This document shows positions 34,373 through 43,390 of a DNA stretch of 64,000 nucleotides, piece by piece (position 1 is the first letter of the stretch; every line of letters begins with the position of its first letter). The notes under the pieces are model-generated. The model saw only the letters and a program-made list of their open reading frames with translations. It was not told the origin of the DNA and did not search any database. Source of the stretch: Raineyella sp044508675 (GTDB lineage: Bacteria; Actinomycetota; Actinomycetes; Propionibacteriales; Propionibacteriaceae); NCBI GenBank assembly GCA_044508675.1, contig JBIQHF010000009.1, positions 52,858 to 116,857 on the forward strand, read 5' to 3'. A program made the translations under genes and the position numbers.

Positions 34373-35527
34373 ATGGCCTCACTCCATGTCCTGGTCGGAT
34401 CGACGGCGCACGGAGCCCTCCCCGGTGGAGAGCCGTCGGACGGGACGCTGCTGCTCGACCTCGGCCCGGACCACCCGAGCCGGGCCGGACTGCTGGAGCT
34501 GGAGCTGTGGACCGACCCCACCGGTGAGGTGATCGAGCGCGCCGAGGTCCGCGTCGGCTCGATGCACCGCGGAGTGGAGAAGCTGTTCGAGGTGCGCGAC
34601 TACCGGCAGATCCTGATGCTCGCCGACCGGCACGACTGGCAGGCACCGTTCGCCGGTGAGCTGACCGTGGCGCTCGCCTGCGAGCAGTTGCTCGGCATGA
34701 CCGTGCCACCGCGCGCGGTCTGGCTGCGGACCCTGCTGGCCGAGCACACCAGGATCGCCTCCCACCTTGGCTTTCTCAGCTACCTGACCCATCGCGCCGA
34801 CCCCTCCGACCGTCGGGTAGCCACGCTGCGCGAGGCCCTTCGGGAGCAGTTGCGTACGCTCACCGGCAACCGGGTGCATCCGATGGCCACCAGGATCGGT
34901 GGGCTGGCCGTCGACGCCGACGACGCGTGGCTCGATGCCGAGACCGTGGTGGCGGACCGGGCCCGGGCGCTCGCGGCCGAGCTCGGCGCCCTGATCGCGA
35001 GCGAGTTCGGCGCGGCCGCCGGGGTGGCGCCCCTCACCGACGAGGTGGCCCGCGGGTACGGGATCACCGGGCCGGCGGCCCGAGCTGGCGGCACCGACAT
35101 CGATCTTCGGCGCCAGCGTCCGTACCTGGCCTATGCTGAGCTCGACGTGCCCGCTGCACCGACCGACGGCGCCGGCGACGCCAGGGCCCGGCTGGCCCTG
35201 TTGGCCGCCGAGGTCGGCGTCGGCGCGGTACTGGTCCACAGCTGCGCGGAGCGACTGCGGACCATCGGGGGGCCGGTCTCCCAACCGCTGCCGAAGATCC
35301 TCAAGCTGCCCGACGACGAGGGCTACCTGGCCACCGAGGCTCCGCTCGGCCAGAGCGGAGCACACATCGTGTCCCGCGGCGACAAGACGCCGTGGCGACT
35401 GCACCTGCGCACGCCGTCGTTCTCGACCGTCTCGGCCCTGCCCGCCATCCTGCCCGGGGTGCGGACCAGCGACCTGGAATTGGCCCTGGCGTCGCTCGGC
35501 TACGTCGTCGGGGACATCGACCGCTGA
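34373..35527 (+). CDS. NADH-quinone oxidoreductase subunit D-like protein
   Basis: 384 residues, homologous to NuoD/NDUFS2 (49-kDa family) and to the large subunit of [NiFe] hydrogenases. GPDHPSRAGLLELEL (31-45) corresponds to the GPQHPAAHGVLRL quinone-site motif. HRGVEKLFE (65-73) is the HRGxEK signature, PPRAVWLRTLLAEHTRIASHL is typical, and the end SLGYVVGDIDR resembles the NuoD terminus. It is a lone paralogue: no other nuo genes are near. It lacks the second His of the quinone motif (Ala38), and the arginine of GVLR is Glu42. It may act as an assembly or alternative subunit. Some Actinobacteria carry a similar second nuoD in this place (from memory). Confidence 0.78.
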   Translation: MASLHVLVGSTAHGALPGGEPSDGTLLLDLGPDHPSRAGLLELELWTDPTGEVIERAEVRVGSMHRGVEKLFEVRDYRQILMLADRHDWQAPFAGELTVALACEQLLGMTVPPRAVWLRTLLAEHTRIASHLGFLSYLTHRADPSDRRVATLREALREQLRTLTGNRVHPMATRIGGLAVDADDAWLDAETVVADRARALAAELGALIASEFGAAAGVAPLTDEVARGYGITGPAARAGGTDIDLRRQRPYLAYAELDVPAAPTDGAGDARARLALLAAEVGVGAVLVHSCAERLRTIGGPVSQPLPKILKLPDDEGYLATEAPLGQSGAHIVSRGDKTPWRLHLRTPSFSTVSALPAILPGVRTSDLELALASLGYVVGDIDR

Positions 35528-35541
35528 TCCCCCCGGGGGGA

Positions 35542-36915
35542 TCACTCGATGAGACCCTGAGCCAGTTCTCTTATACGAGCGACGCGCTCCCTCAGTGTCC
35601 TGGTGTCCAGGATCGACTTGATCTCCTGGGACCGTTCGGAGATACCGCGCAACTGATCGACAGCGCTGCGCGAGGCCTCGAACTCCGCCTCCACCTGGGT
35701 CAGCATGTCGGACATCGTGGCCGGCAGCTCCAGCCCTGCCGCACCGGCCCGCCAGGCCGTCATCACCTCGGCGGGCATCTCCAACAGCTCCGCGGCCTCC
35801 TGGATCCGGCGGCCCGCCCTCCCGGTGGCCTCCCGATGGTCCGGCGCGTGCTCCTCCAACTCGTCGATCCCCGCAGCCAGCGCCTCGCAGAGCTCCACGA
35901 TGGCCGGCAGGGCGTCAGCGGTACCGGGCGCATCGTCGAGCAGTTCGACGATGAAGTAGCCCGCCATGTACTCGTGGAGTCGCGCGAGCGCGATCAGGAA
36001 CCGGGATCGGGCGGCGATCTTCTTCACCGCTGTCATGTCGGCCATCAGCGAGGGGCCCATCTCGCCCATCAGTGAGTGCAGCAGCGTATCGAGGTTGGCC
36101 CCCATACCGGCCCAGCTACGGACCGCCCGGTCGACCGGCTCCCCCGTCGAGCCGGCGTCGGGCTGGGCGGAGATCCTTCCCGCCAGCGAGCCGGAGCGAT
36201 CGATGGCTTCCTGCAACAGGCCGGCCCCGTCCCGCATGTCCTTCGTCAGGGCCGACAGCTGGTCCAGCATGACCATCGCGTCGGTCAGCTCGTCGTAGAC
36301 GGCCCGGAGCTCGTCGAGCATCTCCCGCAGCGGACCGGACGCGTCGGGCCGATCCGGCAGCCCACCGAGGCTCTCCTCGAGCGCCGACATCTCTTCGGGC
36401 AGCAGGACGGTCATCAGTTCCTCGTACGTCCCCAGGTCGGCGTCGGCCAGCAGCCCGGCCATGTGGTCGGCGCCGCGGGCCGCAGCAACAGCCTTCGAGG
36501 CACCCTCGGAACGCAGCTGGTGCTCGAGGTCGACGGTCGCTTCGTAGAGCGACTGGATCGCGTCGTAGTTGGCCTGCATGAGCGGTCGTGACCGGACCGA
36601 GAGGTAGCCCCCGTCCGCGAGCGGTGTGACCGTGGCGAACACGTCGTAGCGGCTGCCATCGGCACTCAGGTTGTGGATGTAACCGACGAACGGCTTGCCC
36701 TGGAGCAACTCGTCCCACATCATCTTGAACACGCCGCCGGGCATCCCCGGATGCCTGATGATGTTGTGCGGCGACCCGATCAGCTGCTGGCGGTCGAAGT
36801 GCGACAGCCGGACAAACACCGAGTTCGCCTGGCGAATGACGCCGTTGTGGTCGGTGACCGAGAAGAAGAGATCCTCGACTCCCACCTCGTGCGTCGCACC
36901 GGTCGGTTCAACCAT
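35542..36915 (-). CDS. Aer-type PAS protein without a methyl-accepting domain
   Basis: 457 residues from ATG 36915, preceded by GAGGGGAG. Residues about 15-115 are a PAS domain closely resembling that of the aerotaxis receptor Aer (SPHNIIRHPGMPGGVFKMMW, then FVGYIHNLSADGSRYDV). The remaining 340 residues are helical and acidic, with long heptad-like stretches, ending in ISERSQEIKSILDTR. There is no transmembrane segment, no HAMP, and no conserved chemoreceptor tip (the EIxxIAxxTNLLALNAAIEAAR pattern), nor a kinase or cyclase domain. It is probably a cytoplasmic redox or ligand sensor acting through protein contacts. Its terminal IKSILDTRTLRERVARIR hints at a chemoreceptor-like stalk. Confidence 0.72.
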   Translation of the reverse strand: MVEPTGATHEVGVEDLFFSVTDHNGVIRQANSVFVRLSHFDRQQLIGSPHNIIRHPGMPGGVFKMMWDELLQGKPFVGYIHNLSADGSRYDVFATVTPLADGGYLSVRSRPLMQANYDAIQSLYEATVDLEHQLRSEGASKAVAAARGADHMAGLLADADLGTYEELMTVLLPEEMSALEESLGGLPDRPDASGPLREMLDELRAVYDELTDAMVMLDQLSALTKDMRDGAGLLQEAIDRSGSLAGRISAQPDAGSTGEPVDRAVRSWAGMGANLDTLLHSLMGEMGPSLMADMTAVKKIAARSRFLIALARLHEYMAGYFIVELLDDAPGTADALPAIVELCEALAAGIDELEEHAPDHREATGRAGRRIQEAAELLEMPAEVMTAWRAGAAGLELPATMSDMLTQVEAEFEASRSAVDQLRGISERSQEIKSILDTRTLRERVARIRELAQGLIE

Positions 36916-37032
36916 GGTCACTCCCCTCGCCGGCCGCACGGCCGCTTGACGTCGATCCCCACCACGATACCGCGGGGGATCCTCGGCCCCGGCGGGAGCC
37001 GTAGGGTGGTACGGACCACTTCTGACAAGCAG

Positions 37033-37063
37033 AGAACCCCGCACCACTGGGGTACGGGGTTCT
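37033..37063 (-). terminator. Terminator after the coiled-coil membrane gene
   Basis: A 9-bp stem, AGAACCCCG with CGGGGTTCT, with an inner ACC/GGT pairing, 30 bp past the stop at 37093. Confidence 0.65.
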
Positions 37064-37092
37064 TCGGCGAGGATCGCGTGCAGCAGCGGCGA

Positions 37093-37773
37093 TCAGGCGT
37101 GCTTGCGCTGGTCGTCCACCTGGTCCGCGACATCGGAGAAGATCAGGGCCTTCATGTCCACCACGGTCGGGTGGTCACCATCGGTCCACAGCTCCTCAGC
37201 GGTCGGCACGGCAGCCCACTCGGGGGACGAATCCTCGCCGTAACTCCCGTGGCGAGAGATGGCGTAGACATCGGCCTCGTCGGCCAGCAGCTTGTGCAGC
37301 TCGGCCTGCGCCTTGGTGAGCTCGCGGCGCAGTCCGACCACCTCGTTGTCGCGCTCGGCGATGTCGTGGGCCAGCTCGCCCTTCAGCTTGCGCAGCATGG
37401 CGATCTCGGAGCGCAGCGAACGGATCTCGGCACCCAAGCCATCCACCCGCTCGGCGATCGCGCTGTTGCTTGACTCGAGCGAGTTGACGACGGCGATGTT
37501 GGACCGGCGCTCCCGCGACAGGGCGATGCCCTGCTCGCGGGCCAACTGTAGGTCACGGACGGCCGCTTCGCGGCGCTCGATGCGGGCCTCGCGCCACGCC
37601 AGCAGGACGCTGGCGATGGCCGTGAGCACGGCCAGTGCGACGCCTCCACGGACGATCCAGACGGTGCCGACGGCGAGGGCGGCAGCGGCGACACCGCCGG
37701 CGATGAGGACGCCGATGGTCAGTTTGCGGGCGGGGGAAGATCCGGCACCGGGGCCGGTGGCTGCACTACTCAC
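37093..37773 (-). CDS. Two-TM coiled-coil protein of unknown function
   Basis: 226 residues from GTG 37773, which lies exactly 6 nt after TACGCT, so it is likely leaderless; the longer frame upstream is not supported. Two adjacent hydrophobic helices (about 17-38 and 42-62) are followed by a continuous coiled coil (about 64-165, with SLRSEIAMLRKLKGELAHDI and EVVGLRRELTKAQAELHKLL). An acidic tail ends DVADQVDDQRKHA. A membrane-tethered rod reaching into the cytoplasm would fit a scaffold or divisome-type role, but no family is recognised. Its neighbour is the PAS protein, also helical. Confidence 0.72.
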   Translation of the reverse strand: MSSAATGPGAGSSPARKLTIGVLIAGGVAAAALAVGTVWIVRGGVALAVLTAIASVLLAWREARIERREAAVRDLQLAREQGIALSRERRSNIAVVNSLESSNSAIAERVDGLGAEIRSLRSEIAMLRKLKGELAHDIAERDNEVVGLRRELTKAQAELHKLLADEADVYAISRHGSYGEDSSPEWAAVPTAEELWTDGDHPTVVDMKALIFSDVADQVDDQRKHA

Positions 37774-37779
37774 GCCGCT

Positions 37780-37785
37780 AGCGTA
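37780..37785 (-). promoter_or_regulatory. -10 of leaderless coiled-coil gene
   Basis: TACGCT (minus strand), AGCGGC spacer, GTG 37773. Confidence 0.5.
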
Positions 37786-37859
37786 GCCGCTGCCGATCCA
37801 GCCTTTGCTCGGGCGCGCCGTGAACGGGACACGAATCACATCCATGTGACTCGCCCGCC

Positions 37860-38393
37860 TCAGGTCGACCCGCCCTCGGAGTCGTCATCATCGTTGCCCG
37901 GCGCCACGCAGGCACGCTCCAGCGCATAGCCGGCGACGCTAAGCGCGGCACTGGCCAGGGCCGCCAGCCCCGAACCGACCACCCGGTCCATCGCCGCCGC
38001 GGCCTCGAGCCGCGGCAGGAAGCTGACACCGAACACGACGTAGCCGCCGAACACCGCCGCACCGACCAGGGCGGCGGACTTGCCCAGCACCAACGAGTAC
38101 AGGCCCCGCTCCGGGCTGATCACCTCCCGGCGCACGTGCAGCGCCTGCCGCATGCGCCAGGCCATCAGGGCCAGCACCACCGCCGCGACCGCCAGCAGCG
38201 CCGGTGCGGTCCACGGCACGTGCATGGGCGTACGACCGGTGCCGGCGACCACCGGCCCGAGGATCCACCCGACGACACCACCGAACAGGGCGGCGACCAC
38301 CAGCAGCCGCGGTGGGGTCGGCAGGACGCTCGGGGTGCCCCTCGGCTCGTCGGGCCTCTCCGGTTGGTCCTCGGGCGGCAGTTCGCGGCTCAT
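37860..38393 (-). CDS. DUF3180-family membrane protein
   Basis: 177 residues with four predicted membrane helices (about 29-50, 64-82, 103-126 and 138-158). A Pro-rich cytoplasmic N-terminus and an acidic C-terminus (GNDDDDSEGG) flank them. The size, topology and position directly after folK, overlapping it by 4 nt (ATGA), match the actinobacterial DUF3180 family. Function unknown; coupling to folK suggests constant co-expression with folate genes rather than a shared pathway. Confidence 0.85.
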   Translation of the reverse strand: MSRELPPEDQPERPDEPRGTPSVLPTPPRLLVVAALFGGVVGWILGPVVAGTGRTPMHVPWTAPALLAVAAVVLALMAWRMRQALHVRREVISPERGLYSLVLGKSAALVGAAVFGGYVVFGVSFLPRLEAAAAMDRVVGSGLAALASAALSVAGYALERACVAPGNDDDDSEGGST

Positions 38394-38944
38394 TCGGCGA
38401 TGGTCTCCTCGAGGCGACGCACCGTCCCGGTGTCCAGCCCGGCCAGAAGGTCACGCACCGCGCCACGGCCCGGGATGACTGCGTCCGGTTCGATGTCAGC
38501 CCAAGGTGCCAGGACGAAGGCCCGCTCGTGCGCCCGGGGGTGCGGCACCGTCAGCTCCGGCCGGTCGATGATCCGGTCGCCGTACACGATGATGTCGACA
38601 TCGAGCGTACGAGGCCCCCAGTGCTCCTCGCGCGCCCGGTCGGCACCGTCCTCGATCGCGCCGATCCGGGCCAGCATGGCCTCGGCCGACTGGAGCGTCT
38701 CGGCCACGACGACGGCGTTGTAGAAGTCCGGGCTGTCCTCCGGGCCGCCGATCGCCTTGGTCTCGTACACCGGAGAGACCGCCACCAGCTCCAGCTGCGG
38801 AGTGGCCCGTAGCATGCTCACCGCCTGTTCCAGGTAATCCCAGCGATCACCGAGGTTGGAACCGATCGAGAAGACGACTTTGCGCAGCGGGCGCATGCTG
38901 ATCGTGTCAGCGTTGATCTCGAAGGGCGTGGTGGGAGTGGACAT
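38390..38944 (-). CDS. folK: 6-hydroxymethyl-7,8-dihydropterin pyrophosphokinase
   Basis: 184 residues from ATG 38944 (GAGAGGAA upstream). It transfers pyrophosphate from ATP to hydroxymethyl-dihydropterin. Signatures: VVFSIGSNLGDRWDYLEQAV at the N-terminal pterin site, SPVYETKAIGGPEDSPDFYN, and the HPPK motif WGPRTLDVDIIVYGD carrying the Mg-binding Asp residues. PHPRAHERAFVLAPW follows. The N-terminus has about 20 extra residues. Last folate gene of folE-folP-folB-folK; 85 bp separate it from folB. Confidence 0.96.
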   Translation of the reverse strand: MSTPTTPFEINADTISMRPLRKVVFSIGSNLGDRWDYLEQAVSMLRATPQLELVAVSPVYETKAIGGPEDSPDFYNAVVVAETLQSAEAMLARIGAIEDGADRAREEHWGPRTLDVDIIVYGDRIIDRPELTVPHPRAHERAFVLAPWADIEPDAVIPGRGAVRDLLAGLDTGTVRRLEETIAE

Positions 38945-39029
38945 ATCCGTTCCTCTCGTTGTTACCAGGGGGCCGCGGATCAACCACCGGCCCCCGGTAC
39001 AGGAACCGCTCCGCCGGCCGTGGGCAGCC

Positions 39030-39425
39030 TCACCCTGCGCGGGCGGGTCGGCGGACCCGAGTGATCGTCACGCTCGTGTCACCGAAGGGCACCGGGATCG
39101 GCGCCTGCGGCTTGTGGATGGTGACAGTCACCGCGCGGACCGGTGGGTGCCCCAGACACGTACGGGCAACCCGCTCGGCAAGCGCCTCGATCAGGTCCAG
39201 CGGATCACCGGCGATGTCGGCGTTGACCTGTTGGGCCAGGATGCCGTAGTCGACGGTGGTGGTCAGGTCGTCGGTGCGTCCGGCAGCCGACAGATCCAGT
39301 CCCAACGTAACATCGGCGACAAAGGTCTGGCCGTCGCGTTTTTCGTGGGGGAACACCCCGTGGTGTCCGGTCGCCGAGATCCCTGTCACCGTGATCCGGT
39401 CCAGGTCGGGAGGGAAGACGGCCAT
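39030..39425 (-). CDS. folB: Dihydroneopterin aldolase
   Basis: 131 residues from ATG 39425, one base after the folP stop. It cleaves 7,8-dihydroneopterin to hydroxymethyl-dihydropterin and glycolaldehyde. The family motif is DRITVTGISATGHHGVFPHEK, where the usual GxHGV/E arrangement and the catalytic lysine near 100 (IHKPQAPIP) are present; DYGILAQQV is also typical. The tight spacing to folP points to coupled translation. Confidence 0.95.
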   Translation of the reverse strand: MAVFPPDLDRITVTGISATGHHGVFPHEKRDGQTFVADVTLGLDLSAAGRTDDLTTTVDYGILAQQVNADIAGDPLDLIEALAERVARTCLGHPPVRAVTVTIHKPQAPIPVPFGDTSVTITRVRRPARAG

Positions 39426-39426
39426 G

Positions 39427-40311
39427 TCAGAACCCCCCCTCCAGGAAAGTGCCGACCACCCGATCAGCCGCGGCATCCCGCGGGCCGTCGCCGCGCAGTG
39501 CGCCGACCACCGCGATCGCGTCGCGCTGGGCCCGCACCTCGTGCGTCCGTACCGCCCAGATGCCCCGTTCCGCCATCCACCCGGTGACGGCCGCGGTGGC
39601 AAAGTCACGTTCCTTCGGCGTGCTGGGGCGATGGTCGCGGGCCAGCACGTCTCCCAGGAAGCGCTTCCGGGACACGCCGATCAGCACCGGGTAACCGAGC
39701 GAGCCGAAGACGTCGACGTGTCTCAGCAACTCCCAGTCCTGCTCCCGGGTCTTGGCGAAGCCGATCCCCGGGTCCACGATGATGTCGTCCGCGGGGATGC
39801 CAGCGGCCAGCGCCTTGTCGACCTGCTCGACCATCTCGGCATGCACCTCGGCGACCACATCGGTGTACCCGGTCCGCCGATCCATCTCGGTCGAGTGCCC
39901 TCGCCAGTGCATCACCACGTACGCGACACCGGCCTGCGCCACGACCCCGAACATCTCCGGGTCGGCGAGCCCACCCGAGACGTCGTTGATGATCCTGGCG
40001 CCCACCGCGGCGGTCGCCCGCGCCACCGAGGCCCGCATGGTGTCGACCGACACGATCGCACCCTGGGCGGCGAGGGCCTCGACCACCGGAACGACCCGGC
40101 GCAGTTCCTCGTCCTCCGGGGTGCGCGCGATGCCCGGGCGGGTCGACTCGCCGCCGACGTCCAGCATGTCCGCCCCCTCGTCCAGCAACCGCAGCCCGTG
40201 GGCGATCGCGGCCTCCACCGTGGCATGGTCGCCGCCGTCGGAGAACGAGTCAGGAGTGACGTTGACGATCCCCATCACCTGCGTACGCGGGGCATGCGGG
40301 ATGCGTGACAT
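39427..40311 (-). CDS. folP: Dihydropteroate synthase
   Basis: 294 residues from ATG 40311, which overlaps the folE stop by one base (TGATG). It joins hydroxymethyl-dihydropterin pyrophosphate with p-aminobenzoate; it is the sulfonamide target. Landmarks: VMGIVNVTPDSFSDGG, DMLDVGGESTRPG (pterin-site Asp), SVDTMRASVA, INDVSGGL, and VLIGVSRKRFLG with the catalytic Ser-Arg-Lys loop. Nothing unusual in the drug-contact loops visible by eye. Confidence 0.96.
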   Translation of the reverse strand: MSRIPHAPRTQVMGIVNVTPDSFSDGGDHATVEAAIAHGLRLLDEGADMLDVGGESTRPGIARTPEDEELRRVVPVVEALAAQGAIVSVDTMRASVARATAAVGARIINDVSGGLADPEMFGVVAQAGVAYVVMHWRGHSTEMDRRTGYTDVVAEVHAEMVEQVDKALAAGIPADDIIVDPGIGFAKTREQDWELLRHVDVFGSLGYPVLIGVSRKRFLGDVLARDHRPSTPKERDFATAAVTGWMAERGIWAVRTHEVRAQRDAIAVVGALRGDGPRDAAADRVVGTFLEGGF

Positions 40312-40946
40312 CAGTACCGGCGGCCCATCATCAGGCCCATCGCCTCGGCCCGGGTGGCCGGGTTGCGCAGCACCCCACGAACCGCGGAGGTGACCGTACG
40401 CGACCCCGGCTTGTGCACGCCCCGCATCGTCATGCACAGGTGCTCACAGTCGAAGACCACGATCACACCCCGCGGCTGCAGGTGGTAGACGAGGGCCTCG
40501 GCGACCTGGGTGGTCAGGCGTTCCTGGACCTGGGGGCGCCGGGCGTACACGTCAACGAGGCGGGCCAGCTTGGACAGACCGGTCACGTGGCCGTCGCCGC
40601 CGGGGATATAGCCGACATGGGCGACACCGGTGAACGGGACGAGGTGGTGCTCGCACATCGACCACACCTCGATGTCCTTGACCAGGACCAGTTCCTCGTG
40701 ATTGATGTCGAACGTCGTGGCCAGCACGTCGGACGAGGACTCGTGCATCCCGGCGAAGACCTCGGCGTACATCCGGGCGACCCGCTCGGGGGTCTCCACG
40801 AGTCCGTCGCGGTCAGGGTCCTCCCCGACGCCCAGCAGGAGTTCCCGGACCGCAGCGGTGACCCGATCGTGATCGAACGGACGACGGGCCCGCCCCCACT
40901 CGGCCGGGTTGGCGTCAATCATCCGGTCGACCTCGAACTCAGCCAC
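40311..40946 (-). CDS. folE: GTP cyclohydrolase I
   Basis: 211 residues from GTG 40946, inside the last 8 bases of ftsH and preceded by GGAGAAGG; longer in-frame starts would lie within ftsH. It converts GTP to dihydroneopterin triphosphate, entering folate synthesis. Zinc ligands are in WSMCEHHLVPF and DCEHLCMTMRGV. SKLARLVDVYARRPQVQER is the family signature 2. The ftsH-folE overlap implies coupled expression. Confidence 0.96.
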   Translation of the reverse strand: MAEFEVDRMIDANPAEWGRARRPFDHDRVTAAVRELLLGVGEDPDRDGLVETPERVARMYAEVFAGMHESSSDVLATTFDINHEELVLVKDIEVWSMCEHHLVPFTGVAHVGYIPGGDGHVTGLSKLARLVDVYARRPQVQERLTTQVAEALVYHLQPRGVIVVFDCEHLCMTMRGVHKPGSRTVTSAVRGVLRNPATRAEAMGLMMGRRY

Positions 40947-43269
40947 GCTCGTCCTTCTCCGGGGTGTTCGGCGTATCGGGGCCCTGGGGGTAGGGCTGGC
41001 CGTACGGGTTGTCATGTCTGCGCGGCGGGTCGCCGTAGCCGCGCTGCGGGGTGGGGTCCTGGCCCCACGGGGCGGGATCCGCACCCGGGGCGGTGGGCTG
41101 CCAGGGACCGCTGGGCTGCTGCGAGTCCGGCGAGGCAGGAGGCTGCGGCGCGGGCCAACTCGGGTCGACGCCCTGGGCGGGCTGACTCGGCTGCGGAACC
41201 TCGAAGCCGGAGGCCGGCTGCCCGTACGGGGACTGGCCGTACGGCGCCTGCCCATAAGGGGTCTGGCCGTACGAGGGCTGTCCGTACGCAGGCTGGCCGG
41301 AACCGTTCGGGGCGGCCGGAACCGACTGCTCAGGGCCGCCGGACGGGACCAGGGAAGGGGCCTCGGCCCGCTGCGGCGGGGTGATCGGGGGCAGGTCGGA
41401 GGGCTTGCGGGTATCCGAACCGGTCCAGGCGCCCCGCTGGGGGTGGCGCTTGAGCGGCAGGAAGATCTCCGCCACCTCCTGCCGGTTCAGCGTCTCCTTC
41501 TCGAACAGCTGACGGACCAGTTCGTCGAGGACCTCCCGGTTCTCCTCGAGGCAGTCGAACGCCTCCTGGTGCGCCTGGCCCACGAGCTTGGCCACCTCGG
41601 AGTCGACGATCCCGGCAACCTCCTCGGAGTAGTCGCGCTGGGAACCGAAGTCGCGACCGAGGAACGGCTCGGCGTCACCGGTGCCGAGCTTCATCGCCCC
41701 GATCCGCTCGGACATGCCGTACTCGGTCACCATCGCCCGGGCGGTCTTGGTGGCCTTCTCGATGTCGTTCGAGGCGCCGGTGGACGGGTCGTGGAAGACC
41801 AGTTCCTCGGCGGCCCGACCGCCCATCATGTAGGCGAGCTGGTCGAGGAGCTGGCCACGGGTCTGGGAGTACTTGTCCGCGTCCGGCATCACCATGGTGT
41901 AGCCGAGGGCCCGGCCGCGGGGCAGGATCGTCACCTTCTGCACCGGGTCAGTGCCCGGCATCGCCGCAGCGACCAGGGCGTGGCCACCCTCGTGGTAGGC
42001 GGTGACGAGGCGCTCGTGCTCGTTCATCAGGCGGGTCCGCTTCTGCGGGCCCGCGATCACCCGGTCGATCGCCTCGTCGAGCGCTCGGTTGGTGATCAGG
42101 CCGGCATTGTTGCGGGCGGTCAGCAGGGCGGCTTCGTTCAGCACGTTGGCCAGGTCGGCACCGGTGAACCCGGGCGTACGCCGGGCGACGGTCGACAGGT
42201 CGACGTCCGGGGCGATCGGCTTGCCGGCGGCATGGACCTTCAGGATCTGCTCGCGGCCGTGCATGTCGGGCGCCTCGACCGAGATCTGCCGGTCGAAGCG
42301 TCCGGGGCGCAACAGCGCCGGGTCGAGCACGTCGGGACGGTTGGTCGCGGCGATCAGGATCACCCCGCCGTGGACGTCGAACCCGTCCATCTCGACCAGC
42401 AGCTGGTTCAGCGTCTGCTCGCGCTCGTCGTGGCCACCACCCATGCCCGCGCCACGATGGCGGCCGACCGCGTCGATCTCGTCGATGAAGACGATGGCCG
42501 GGGCGTTGTCCTTGGCCTGGTCGAACAGGTCACGGACGCGCGAGGCGCCGACACCGACGAACATCTCCACGAAGTCCGAGCCGGAGATCGAGAAGAACGG
42601 CACGCCCGCCTCGCCGGCGACCGCCCGGGCGAGGAGGGTCTTGCCCGTGCCGGGTGGCCCGTAGAGCAGGACGCCCTTGGGGATCTTGGCGCCGACACGC
42701 TGGAACTTGGCCGGCTCGGCGAGGAACTCCTTGATCTCCTGCAGCTCCTCGATCGCCTCCTCACAGCCGGCGACGTCGGCGAACGTGGTCTTCGGAGTGT
42801 CCTTGCTCATCACCTTGGCCCGGGACTTGCCGAACTTCATCACCTGGGAGCCGCCGCCCTGCATCATGTTGAGCAGGAAGACGAACACCACGATCAGCAG
42901 GATGAACGGGATCAGGGTCGACAGCAACGAGGTCAGGAAGCTCGGCCGGGGGTTCTCCGCCCGCCACGACTCCAGCGTCCCCTCCTGGGTGCGCTCGTTC
43001 AGCCGCTGAACGATCTGCTCGTCCTGGTTGCCGACCCAGTACGTGCGGTACTTGGTCTGCGCGTCGTCCGCCATGGTGATGAGGATCTGTTGCTCGCCAT
43101 CCTTCATGGTGACCTCACGGATCTTTTCATCCCCGTTGAGGATCTGGACGATCTTGGAGGTCGGCTCCTGGGTGTACCCAGACGTCTGCCCCGCGAACTG
43201 GCCCATGAGGACCAATGCGATGAGCACGATGACCACCCAGATCAGGGGACCACGGAAGATTCGCTGCAC
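40939..43269 (-). CDS. ftsH: ATP-dependent zinc metalloprotease FtsH
   Basis: 776 residues from GTG 43269 (AGGAAA upstream). A membrane-anchored AAA+ protease. TM1 is about 5-26 and TM2 about 112-132, around a short extracytoplasmic domain. Walker A is YGPPGTGKTLLARAV, Walker B FIDEIDAVGR, the second region of homology RPGRFDRQI, and the zinc site is HEGGHAL. After about residue 610 comes a long low-complexity tail rich in Pro, Gln, Gly and Tyr, including repeated PYGQ units (QTPYGQAPYGQSPYGQ), typical of actinobacterial FtsH and probably disordered. First gene of the ftsH-fol run, downstream of hpt. Confidence 0.97.
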   Translation of the reverse strand: MQRIFRGPLIWVVIVLIALVLMGQFAGQTSGYTQEPTSKIVQILNGDEKIREVTMKDGEQQILITMADDAQTKYRTYWVGNQDEQIVQRLNERTQEGTLESWRAENPRPSFLTSLLSTLIPFILLIVVFVFLLNMMQGGGSQVMKFGKSRAKVMSKDTPKTTFADVAGCEEAIEELQEIKEFLAEPAKFQRVGAKIPKGVLLYGPPGTGKTLLARAVAGEAGVPFFSISGSDFVEMFVGVGASRVRDLFDQAKDNAPAIVFIDEIDAVGRHRGAGMGGGHDEREQTLNQLLVEMDGFDVHGGVILIAATNRPDVLDPALLRPGRFDRQISVEAPDMHGREQILKVHAAGKPIAPDVDLSTVARRTPGFTGADLANVLNEAALLTARNNAGLITNRALDEAIDRVIAGPQKRTRLMNEHERLVTAYHEGGHALVAAAMPGTDPVQKVTILPRGRALGYTMVMPDADKYSQTRGQLLDQLAYMMGGRAAEELVFHDPSTGASNDIEKATKTARAMVTEYGMSERIGAMKLGTGDAEPFLGRDFGSQRDYSEEVAGIVDSEVAKLVGQAHQEAFDCLEENREVLDELVRQLFEKETLNRQEVAEIFLPLKRHPQRGAWTGSDTRKPSDLPPITPPQRAEAPSLVPSGGPEQSVPAAPNGSGQPAYGQPSYGQTPYGQAPYGQSPYGQPASGFEVPQPSQPAQGVDPSWPAPQPPASPDSQQPSGPWQPTAPGADPAPWGQDPTPQRGYGDPPRRHDNPYGQPYPQGPDTPNTPEKDERG

Positions 43270-43390
43270 AGTTGTTTCCTGCCTCAGGCTATGGACGAGC
43301 GTTTTGACTCTACCCTGCCCAGCCAACATCCCACAGTTGCGGTCGATGCGGCGATCCGTGCAGCGGCGCGGACCAGGCGGGGACGGAAGG

